Below, piece by piece: positions 9,743-16,233 of a stretch of DNA of 64,000 nt. Both the position numbers and the translations under genes were made by a program. The stretch covers positions 182,365-246,364 of the forward strand of contig JAFGKY010000002.1 in the NCBI GenBank assembly GCA_016928305.1, read 5' to 3'. Position 1 is the first letter of the stretch. Every line of letters starts with the position of its first letter. The DNA comes from Bacteroidales bacterium (lineage in GTDB: Bacteria > Bacteroidota > Bacteroidia > Bacteroidales > UBA10428). Under the pieces are notes generated by a model. It made no database searches, was not told where the DNA came from, and saw only the letters and a program-made list of their open reading frames with translations.

Positions 9743-10879
9743 TTATCGTTTACGCCTAAAAAATAATAGTACCAGATGTCGAAGCAGAACGCTGAGCAGC
9801 ACATCTGCTTTACCTGTAAATCCTCTATTTAGTCTTATCAGAAAAACCAGCCGATCAAACCTTGCCTGAAACTTCAGATCTTCGGCCCTTTCAAAAGAAA
9901 TAGCCCGCAGGCATTGTATTGCCAATTTTTTCAACAGGTTCGAATTGCCAACAGTGGACTTAACTTTTTTAGGTATGTCAACATTGAACAATATATTTAG
10001 CATTATGAAAGCCAGGCAAACAGTCCTTTCTATTCTCAATGAACGAGCAATGGAAAGAATCTTTTCTTCATTCAGGAGATCCCGTTTCTGTACGTAGAAA
10101 TTCCGTATATCCATTAACCATGCCAGCCGGCTGAACCGATGACAGGCCGCATGGTAACATAAATAGACAAAATCTTTCTCAGCAGGTAGCACCGGCAACA
10201 TGATACCTTCAAATGCTACCAGTTCTATATCTTCAAAGAAATCCCGGTAACGATGTGCCGTTAATATAGTATTAACCAGGGGCTTTACATGCAAGTCGAC
10301 AGTACAACCTGCCATCCGGTTGAAATAATGCAATTCGCGCTTGGCTGAAATATAAAGTCTTTTTTTCCATGTGTCATTCATTAAATGCTGTTCTACACAA
10401 GCATAGCCTATAGCGGTCAACACTTCATGAAAACAAGCCAGGTCATCCGGGTTTACCATCAATACATCCAGATCAACCGATACCTTCACAGCCGCATTGC
10501 CATAAAGCATCCGGGCCAGATGGGGGCCTTTGATAACGGCATAAGATATACCCTTTTGATTCAGACTTTTGCATAACGATTTCAGTTCATTCATCTGGAC
10601 TAACGACCTCATAGCCTGACGGGTCATCCTGTTCTTTAGTTGTTGCAGCTGTTCAGAAGGAACTATATGGGGAAACTGCTGAAAGTATGTAAAAAGATAA
10701 TAATCGGTCTTATGTCTTCCGGATAACGCTGCCAGCTTTTCAAATTCATCCTGATTGAGAAAAGACAGTACCGGTTCATTTCTACCCTGTATTTCAAGGT
10801 TCAGCATATGCAATAACACCCTGTAATGAAGTGCAAAATAATCATCTTTTTGCTTTTTTAACTCTTGAAAATCAGCCAT
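9743..10879 (-). CDS. Nucleotidyltransferase family protein (NTP_transf_5-like), lasso cluster member
   Basis: 378 residues. The nucleotidyltransferase core is YAVIKGPHLARMLYG followed by SVDLDVLMV, the metal-binding D-x-D of the PF14907-type family (about residues 115-145). Its ATG lies inside the 3' end of the cyclase gene (8-base overlap), so the two are translationally coupled. In lasso-peptide clusters of the paeninodin type a nucleotidyltransferase of this family is a recurrent accessory gene. I infer a tailoring role on the peptide, but nucleotide, acceptor and product are unknown. Confidence 0.8.
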   Translation of the reverse strand: MADFQELKKQKDDYFALHYRVLLHMLNLEIQGRNEPVLSFLNQDEFEKLAALSGRHKTDYYLFTYFQQFPHIVPSEQLQQLKNRMTRQAMRSLVQMNELKSLCKSLNQKGISYAVIKGPHLARMLYGNAAVKVSVDLDVLMVNPDDLACFHEVLTAIGYACVEQHLMNDTWKKRLYISAKRELHYFNRMAGCTVDLHVKPLVNTILTAHRYRDFFEDIELVAFEGIMLPVLPAEKDFVYLCYHAACHRFSRLAWLMDIRNFYVQKRDLLNEEKILSIARSLRIERTVCLAFIMLNILFNVDIPKKVKSTVGNSNLLKKLAIQCLRAISFERAEDLKFQARFDRLVFLIRLNRGFTGKADVLLSVLLRHLVLLFFRRKR

Positions 10880-12887
10880 ATTCTTTAAAATATAACAGGA
10901 TCATCAGGTAATTGTAAAACGCACCCGGCATCAAGTAATTCATGTCGGCTTTATCACGCTTCACTAACCTTTCATACCATTGCGGAAAGCCAGAAAAGTC
11001 AACGATTTCATTCAGATAAGATGAGTCAGAACAGGATCTTATCAAATCAAGTATTAAATCCTTTTCATTCATAAGACTATAATGCATTTGAGGAATTGTG
11101 GTCCCCGATTTATCATCGCGTTTCCATATGATCTCAGGGACAAAGTCTTTAATGGCCTGCCGGAAAACATAACGATTTATGCTGTGATGCTGCTTCATCC
11201 AGGGGGGGAAGGCCAGGCAGGTTTCTATTAAATCTATATCCCACAATGGATATCGGTATTCCAAGCCATACTGAACAGCAGCAGTGTAACAGTATTCCAT
11301 GCGCTGGGGCACGTGATCGAGCATGATACGGTCAAACTGCCGCCAAGTAATTTGATTACGCCATGGTTTTCTGAAATTTTCCCCAAAGCGTTTCCTTAAT
11401 GCATTTTTTAATGCAAACTTTGAATTTAGCGGTAGATTTGCAAAACGGCGGTCAAGCAATTTCGGTGTAAAAATACCTGTTCTGTATTTCGGATGATATA
11501 TCATTGATTTAAGATACCTTATTGCCAATAAACCCGGTTTAAGCAATGATTTCAGGGTTATTCCATTATGATACAATTCGTCAATAATTACATCCCATTG
11601 TCGGTCATGGATAAGTTCGCTCCATGGCATAGCAATCCGGGCTGAAACCAGTTCATCCCCGCCAAATCCGGATAGCAATGCCTGTATATTCTTCTTACCG
11701 GCCGCTTCATAAATACCCCGGTTGAAAACATTGTAATTTTGCTGAACAAAACAGCCCTGTATGTCATTGGAAAATTTCAGAAGTTCCGGTATTGCTGATC
11801 CCGCCTGGTCGACACCAATCCAGGGAATTGCTATAAATCTCGTCATTCCGTCGATGAATTCCCGCTCATCCTTGAAATCGATACCAGTATCAGAGGGAAA
11901 AACATTGGAAAATGCCGTCATTGATGTTCCATGATGCGCGGCAAAATCAGCGGCAATACCGGTAACTGCTGATGAATCCAGCCCGCCGCTCAGTTCACAG
12001 CCCAGTTCCAACACGCCATCACAGCGCATATTCACAGCATTGACAAACTTTTCACGAAATAATTCAATATAGTCCTCTTCATTTAATAATTGAATTCTCT
12101 TTTCAGGATCAGGCTTCCAATATTGGGAAATCTTTTGATCTTCCTTTGTTTTGTGCAGGCAATGCCCCGGTTTCAGCCTGAATATATTCTTAAAAGGAGA
12201 AAGTTCTTTTGAAGATTTTATCGTCACCAGGGTATCCAGCAGGTATTCATGCAGCAGGTCAGGTTTTGTATTGAAAGAAGCCAGCACATAGCGCAATTCT
12301 GAACCAAAAGCAAATACATCTCCTGTAAATGAATAGAAAAACGGCCTCACCCCCATAGGGTCTCTTCCGCAGAATATCTCGCCCGTCTCCCGGTTAAAGA
12401 TCACAAACGCAAAATCCCCGTATAGGAATTTCACACATTCCCTTCCCCATTTCAACCAAGCCTCAAGTATAAGTGCTGTATCTCCTTTGTCCGCCGGAGC
12501 TTTAGCGAAGGTGGAATTCTCATTCTCATTCCCACTCTTATTCTTCCCTCTTCTCTCAGTCTCACCATCTCTCTGTCTCTCTGTATCCTTTTCTCCTGGT
12601 CTGTCCGTCTCCCCCTCTCTTCGTCTCCCAATTCTCTCAATGAGTTCCTCCCTCTTGTATAGGCTTACATCCGCCAATACCACCCATGGCCCATCCACCG
12701 TCATGGTATTTTTTCTCTCCACCAGCGGATTCTCCTCCACCACCGCCGCCGCCATAAATCCTCCATGAATCTCAAATGCCTCAATCTTCCTGGGTTTAAT
12801 ATATCTTGCCGCCGACTTCATCCTGCTGATCATCTCAGGATCCGGCTTCTGCAAATTCGTATTCAATATCCCAAAAATCGGCGGCAT
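10872..12887 (-). CDS. Asparagine synthetase-like lasso peptide cyclase (C protein)
   Basis: 671 residues from the ATG at 12887, chosen because MPPIFGILN aligns with the N-terminal glutaminase fold; an in-frame ATG at 12935 adds 16 unlikely residues. The glutaminase-like domain lacks Cys2, so it should not make ammonia. The synthetase domain has the ATP pyrophosphatase loop CELSGGLDSSAVTG (SGGLDSS at 300-306) and later LSGFGGDELVSAR and the C-terminal YRYPLWDIDLIE region. In lasso pathways this fold adenylates an Asp/Glu side chain of the core peptide and closes the macrolactam with the N-terminal amine. A low-complexity insert of about 48 residues interrupts the N-terminal domain. It overlaps the nucleotidyltransferase gene and diverges from the kinase. 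Confidence 0.85.
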   Translation of the reverse strand: MPPIFGILNTNLQKPDPEMISRMKSAARYIKPRKIEAFEIHGGFMAAAVVEENPLVERKNTMTVDGPWVVLADVSLYKREELIERIGRRREGETDRPGEKDTERQRDGETERRGKNKSGNENENSTFAKAPADKGDTALILEAWLKWGRECVKFLYGDFAFVIFNRETGEIFCGRDPMGVRPFFYSFTGDVFAFGSELRYVLASFNTKPDLLHEYLLDTLVTIKSSKELSPFKNIFRLKPGHCLHKTKEDQKISQYWKPDPEKRIQLLNEEDYIELFREKFVNAVNMRCDGVLELGCELSGGLDSSAVTGIAADFAAHHGTSMTAFSNVFPSDTGIDFKDEREFIDGMTRFIAIPWIGVDQAGSAIPELLKFSNDIQGCFVQQNYNVFNRGIYEAAGKKNIQALLSGFGGDELVSARIAMPWSELIHDRQWDVIIDELYHNGITLKSLLKPGLLAIRYLKSMIYHPKYRTGIFTPKLLDRRFANLPLNSKFALKNALRKRFGENFRKPWRNQITWRQFDRIMLDHVPQRMEYCYTAAVQYGLEYRYPLWDIDLIETCLAFPPWMKQHHSINRYVFRQAIKDFVPEIIWKRDDKSGTTIPQMHYSLMNEKDLILDLIRSCSDSSYLNEIVDFSGFPQWYERLVKRDKADMNYLMPGAFYNYLMILLYFKEYG
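12483..12626 (-). repeat. In-frame low-complexity insert in the cyclase gene
   Basis: About 144 bases coding for a Glu/Arg/Asp/Gly-rich stretch followed by STFAKAPADKGDT. On the plus strand it is a degenerate CTCTCTGTCTC-type simple repeat next to a GTCCGCCGGAGCTTTAGCG element. It falls between SLYKREELIERIG and ALILEAWLKWG, which are adjacent in related asparagine synthetases. The FAKAPADK coding pattern resembles small palindromic repeats found scattered in environmental Bacteroidota genomes (from memory). Confidence 0.7.
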
Positions 12888-13119
12888 AATTTTTCTTGTT
12901 CCGCCTAAATTACGTTGTTCTTTCCGAATCATCAAATCAAGAATCTTATGATATCGTCATGGCGAGCAATGCCACTCATATACCTATTAATTGAATCCCA
13001 ATGCCCATGCATTGCGTGGCCATCGACTCGAATAGGCATTACTCAGTTCCATGAGTCATTTTCGAATGATTTGACCCCAGTCTTCGCCTGTCTCTATACT
13101 CTGGTTCCTTATCCCCGCT

Positions 13120-13187
13120 CGTCACTTGTCACTTGTCACTTGTCACTTCTTTCATCATTTTTCACTTTTCGTTTTTCACTTTTCACT
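13120..13187. repeat. Short tandem repeat (TTGTCAC units, then TTTTCACT units)
   Basis: Four consecutive 7-base units of the GTCACTT type, followed by three looser TTTTCACTT-like units. The same GTCACTTGTCACT motif occurs in front of purD (20004-20026), in both cases just upstream of a TAnnTTTG element. Confidence 0.75.
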
Positions 13188-13194
13188 GATTTAG

Positions 13195-13202
13195 TACTTT
13201 TG
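13195..13202 (+). promoter_or_regulatory. Candidate -7 element upstream of the lasso kinase
   Basis: TACTTTTG fits the Bacteroidota TAnnTTTG consensus. It ends 4 bases before the kinase ATG (13207), which would give a leaderless or nearly leaderless transcript. The spacing to a -33 TTG is not clear because the upstream region is repetitive. Confidence 0.35.
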
Positions 13203-13206
13203 CCTT

Positions 13207-14112
13207 ATGTCCGGCAAAACAAAATACCGATATAGCTACCGTGCCTACGGCCTCAACATCCTGTCGCAATTACCCGTGACCGGATTTGAACCTTCTACCT
13301 TTGAAATACCCGATGTGCATATCAAAAAAGGACCTGTACCGGAAAAGCTCAGCAACATTATAAACCAGGGAGTCCTTTACCAGTCAAACGAAAGCGAATT
13401 CCTCCTGCACATGGAAAACGTGGCCTCCTATTATGTTAAGAATGGCAATGTGATTATTATCCAGCCGGCAGACAATGCTGGTGCCGGGGAAATATCCGCA
13501 TTCCTTAACGGCACATCATTCGGCGCCCTGATGCACCAGCGCAGGCTGTTGCCATTGCATGCCAGTACCGTAATTTTCAAGGATAAATGCCTGTTGATCG
13601 CCGGCATATCAGGAACCGGTAAATCAACCCTGGCTATAGCCTTGTTAAAAGCTGGGGGTATTCTGGTAGCCGATGATGTTTCGGTGATAAACTTTTCAGG
13701 TGAAAAACCTTCTGTTTACCCCGCCTTTCCAACCATTAAAATATGGGAAGACAGCCTCATTCACCTTGGTTTTTCTTCGGAAGGACTTGAGCCCGTTCGG
13801 GGAGTGCTGAAAAAATATTATCTGCCCGTCAACAAATTCAGTCCAAAATACACCACTATACATAAGATTTTTATTATTAATACGCATAACCGGCCTGAAG
13901 TGGAGACAAAACCGCTTCAGGGAATGGATAAATTCAGGGTTCTTAAAAAGCATACTTACCTTTTCAGGGGTATACCCAAAACCGGTCTTGAAAAAAATCA
14001 TTTTGTGCTGGTTAACCAGCTTGCAAAACAAGTGCCCATAACACTCATTACACGCCCCAGCGGGGAATTCAATACAGGCATACTGGTAAAAGCAATTGAA
14101 GAAATCCTTTGA
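13207..14112 (+). CDS. HPr kinase-like protein, predicted lasso peptide serine kinase
   Basis: 301 residues. A beta-rich N-terminal region is followed by an HprK-type kinase core: LLPLHAST (His118), Walker A GISGTGKST (133-141) and ILVADDVSV (Asp156-157). It lacks the regulatory N-terminal domain of true HprK. Kinases of this family in paeninodin-type lasso clusters phosphorylate the side chain of the C-terminal Ser of the precursor (established for Paenibacillus and Thermobacillus homologues). The precursor here also ends in Ser (Ser47), so the same reaction is predicted. The stop overlaps the sulfotransferase start (TGATG), indicating coupling. Confidence 0.82.
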   Translation: MSGKTKYRYSYRAYGLNILSQLPVTGFEPSTFEIPDVHIKKGPVPEKLSNIINQGVLYQSNESEFLLHMENVASYYVKNGNVIIIQPADNAGAGEISAFLNGTSFGALMHQRRLLPLHASTVIFKDKCLLIAGISGTGKSTLAIALLKAGGILVADDVSVINFSGEKPSVYPAFPTIKIWEDSLIHLGFSSEGLEPVRGVLKKYYLPVNKFSPKYTTIHKIFIINTHNRPEVETKPLQGMDKFRVLKKHTYLFRGIPKTGLEKNHFVLVNQLAKQVPITLITRPSGEFNTGILVKAIEEIL

Positions 14113-14978
14113 TGACTGGAAATATGGATGGTCTTAAAAAAATAGTATGGCTAGCTTCCTATCCCAAATCAGGCAACACTTGGTTCAGGGCATTTCTCAC
14201 TGCATTACTTAATCCCGATGACCAGGCCATTGACATTAACAACATGCTGCCTTCCACCATTGCCAGCAGTCGGCAATTGTTTGACGAACTGGCCGGTGTG
14301 CCTTCAGCTGATCTTACACCGGAAGAAATTAACTGCTTGAGACCCCTAGTTTATCGTCAGTATGCACTGGAATCGGATGAAACAATTTACCAGAAAGTGC
14401 ATGATGCTTTTATCTTGCTCCCTAGCGGAGAACCGCTTTTCCCCGCTGATATCACCAAGGCAGTTATCTATTTTATTCGAAATCCACTGGATATTGCCGT
14501 GTCTTTTTCACATCATCTGTCCATCAGTATTCACAAAACTATTGCCATTATGAACAATCCTACATATGCCTTCTGCCAGCGAATAGACAAATTGCACAAT
14601 CAGCTGAGGCAGCATCTTTCTACATGGAGCGGACATGTAAAAAGCTGGGTGGATGATTCTGGGTTGCCGCTGTTGGTAATACGTTATGAAGATATGCATA
14701 AAAATCCAGTCGATACCTTTTACCAGGCTGTTTCCTTTATTGGACTCAGCAATTGCCGCAATGAAATTGAAACTGCATTGAATAAGACATCCTTTGCTCA
14801 ACTGAAAAAGCAGGAGTATGAAAAAGGCTTTTCCGAGAAAAATCCCAATTCAATTAATTTTTTTCGTAAAGGAATTGTGAGCGATTGGATTAATGTATTA
14901 ACCAGGGAACAAGTTAAACAGGTTATTGATGCACATGGCAATATGATGAAAAGGTTTGAGTATGATATTAAAAACTAA
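14112..14978 (+). CDS. Sulfotransferase, predicted lasso peptide tailoring enzyme
   Basis: 288 residues from the ATG at 14112, which overlaps the kinase stop by one base. The PAPS-binding motifs are present: 5'-phosphosulfate loop SYPKSGNTWFRAF (PKSGNTW at 18-24), 3'-phosphate motif YFIRNPLDIAVSFSHH, and FFRKGIVSDWIN near the C-terminus. This is a cytosolic-type sulfotransferase fold (Sulfotransfer_1) that moves sulfate from PAPS to a hydroxyl or amine. Its place between kinase and B1/B2 genes suggests the peptide or a modified residue as substrate; Tyr, Ser and Thr are all present in the predicted core. Which residue, if any, is inference. Confidence 0.85.
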   Translation: MTGNMDGLKKIVWLASYPKSGNTWFRAFLTALLNPDDQAIDINNMLPSTIASSRQLFDELAGVPSADLTPEEINCLRPLVYRQYALESDETIYQKVHDAFILLPSGEPLFPADITKAVIYFIRNPLDIAVSFSHHLSISIHKTIAIMNNPTYAFCQRIDKLHNQLRQHLSTWSGHVKSWVDDSGLPLLVIRYEDMHKNPVDTFYQAVSFIGLSNCRNEIETALNKTSFAQLKKQEYEKGFSEKNPNSINFFRKGIVSDWINVLTREQVKQVIDAHGNMMKRFEYDIKN

Positions 14979-15135
14979 TTGTTAAGATCTTAGAATTGAT
15001 CTATGTTCATTATTCTTTTGTCTTATATCTTCCTTCTTTACTCCATTATCCAACCACTTTCATCACCTTTTTTTCACCTTTCATCATTCTTAAAAATCTT
15101 CTCTGTTAATAAATTCCAACTAAGTATTATTAAAA

Positions 15136-15167
15136 TTCGTATATTTACTAAAGCTTGTATAATTTTG
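15136..15167 (+). promoter_or_regulatory. Candidate promoter of the B1-B2-precursor genes
   Basis: TAATTTTG (15160-15167) fits the TAnnTTTG -7 consensus, with a TTCG-like, imperfect -33 about 20 bases upstream. The B1 ATG is 30 bases downstream. The region is very AT-rich, so chance matches are more likely than elsewhere. Confidence 0.4.
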
Positions 15168-15196
15168 CATAATAATTGTCCTTAAGGGCCAGAAGC

Positions 15197-15496
15197 ATGG
15201 GAATTTTTACAGCAAAGATGGAACTTACACCTGATACCATTCTCCAGCGAAAATCAGACTTATTGTTCAATAAGATAGACGGGGAAATTGTCATGCTCAG
15301 TATTGAAAATAACGAGTATTATGGAATGAATAAAATAGGATCCCGTATCTGGGAAATGCTTGAACAACCTCTGAGTTTTAAAATCTTGGTGAATAAACTT
15401 ATAGAAGAATATGATATTTCAGAGCAACAATGTACCATCGATATTTTGATTTTTTTGAATAATCTGGCAAATAAAAAATTGATAAAAGTTATTTAA
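15197..15496 (+). CDS. PqqD-like RiPP recognition protein (lasso B1)
   Basis: 99 residues from the ATG at 15197; a TTG frame opening at 15176 is less likely. The PqqD/RRE fold pattern is clear: DGEIVMLSIENNEYYGMNKI, GSRIWEMLEQPLSFKILVNK, LIEEYD and a closing FLNNLANKKLI helix. In lasso biosynthesis the B1 protein binds the leader peptide and presents it to the B2 protease. It is followed after 43 bases by the B2 gene. Codon use is strongly AT-biased, as for the next two genes. Confidence 0.88.
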   Translation: MGIFTAKMELTPDTILQRKSDLLFNKIDGEIVMLSIENNEYYGMNKIGSRIWEMLEQPLSFKILVNKLIEEYDISEQQCTIDILIFLNNLANKKLIKVI

Positions 15497-15539
15497 TGTC
15501 CTTCTTTGATTGAAGGGATTTGAGTCAAATAATTCGACG

Positions 15540-15971
15540 ATGAAATTGTATTTTTATATTCGGCGATTTTGGAAACTTCCTTGGGTTGAAATAAAATTAT
15601 TAATTAAGGGATTCTCATTATGTTTGCTTTTAATAGTATTAGTAAATATTATCCCATTTAAATATTATTTGGGATTACTTAGAAAAAGGAAAGCTTTACT
15701 TCATATAAACGAAGAAAAAGAGTCGATAATTAAACTTGTACAGAAAACAATTAAACGCATTGAAAGATTATCGCCAATTAATTTTAGTTGTTTAGTAAAA
15801 TCGTGTATTATAAAAATATTGTTGAATTCTTATGGCATTGACAATAGTCTGAAGCTAGGTGTTGCGGTGAAATCACAACAATTATTAATTGCTCATGCCT
15901 ATGTAAAAGTTGAAGACTATTTTATTTATTTGAATAAAAAAAAGATGCATGAAGTTTTTTCAATTGATTGA
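15540..15971 (+). CDS. Transglutaminase-like lasso leader peptidase (B2)
   Basis: 143 residues from the ATG at 15540; a TTG ten codons upstream is possible. The N-terminal half has a hydrophobic segment (about 22-40). The C-terminal half matches the transglutaminase-like superfamily of lasso B2 proteins: SPINFSCLVKSCIIKILLNSYGI with nucleophile Cys84, then LKLGVAV and LIAHAYVKVED with His119; the third acid is probably Glu125 or Asp126. It cleaves the leader after the recognition Thr to free the core N-terminus. It lies between B1 and the precursor, 107 bases upstream of the latter. Confidence 0.85.
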   Translation: MKLYFYIRRFWKLPWVEIKLLIKGFSLCLLLIVLVNIIPFKYYLGLLRKRKALLHINEEKESIIKLVQKTIKRIERLSPINFSCLVKSCIIKILLNSYGIDNSLKLGVAVKSQQLLIAHAYVKVEDYFIYLNKKKMHEVFSID

Positions 15972-16078
15972 ATGAATAACTAATAATGTAGGGAATTAAG
16001 TAATAAAAATAAGTAATTATCAGGGCTGTAAATCATTTATTTTGTTTCATATCAAAATAATTATAGTAATTATTTAAC

Positions 16079-16222
16079 ATGAAAATAAAAAGAAAAAAAA
16101 TAAAAAAAGAAAAGAAAGATTGGAATAGTCCACAACTTTTTAGTCTTGATATTAAGAAAACTCAAAGCGGATCTCCATATGTGGGTACTGAAGATGGTCT
16201 TTACGCTCCATTAGAAAGCTAA
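16079..16222 (+). CDS. Lasso peptide precursor (47 residues)
   Basis: A small gene easily missed by length cut-offs. The leader starts with a Lys-rich stretch, then WNSPQLFSLDIKKTQ, which has the W-x-x-P-x-L-x-x-L-D spacing of lasso leaders recognised by B1 and a Thr (Thr28) near the cleavage site. With Thr at the canonical -2 position the core is SGSPYVGTEDGLYAPLES (residues 30-47), giving a Ser1-Glu9 nine-residue ring. Alternatives starting at Gly31 close on Glu38 (8-ring) or Asp39 (9-ring). The C-terminal residue is Ser, the expected target of the cluster's kinase. It is followed 11 bases later by the T9SS protein gene. Sequence match to the paeninodin family is from memory. Confidence 0.85.
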   Translation: MKIKRKKIKKEKKDWNSPQLFSLDIKKTQSGSPYVGTEDGLYAPLES

Positions 16223-16233
16223 ATTAATAGTCT

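Larger units (their letters stand above)
12888..13206. other. Divergent intergenic region of the lasso cluster
   Basis: 319 bases between the cyclase and the kinase genes. It holds a degraded GTCATGGCGAGCAATGCC element near 12957, a short-period TTGTCAC repeat (13120-13187) and a -7-like sequence just before the kinase start. No convincing coding frame is seen. Both arms of the cluster must start here. Confidence 0.6.

Noticed and set aside
10872..12887. Annotation as asparagine synthetase (asnB)
   Set aside because: Cys2 is missing and the genomic context is B1, B2, precursor and tailoring enzymes, so a macrolactam cyclase is better supported.
13120..13187. CRISPR-like repeats
   Set aside because: Units are 7-8 bases with no spacers of constant length and no cas genes nearby.
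12915..13235. Plus-strand frame crossing the divergent lasso intergenic region
   Set aside because: Runs through simple repeats and into the kinase gene in another frame; no homology visible.
15003..15185. 60-codon hydrophobic frame upstream of B1
   Set aside because: Lies in AT-rich sequence over the likely promoter; composition of Ile/Leu/Phe/Ser explained by base bias and no leader or core pattern of a second precursor.
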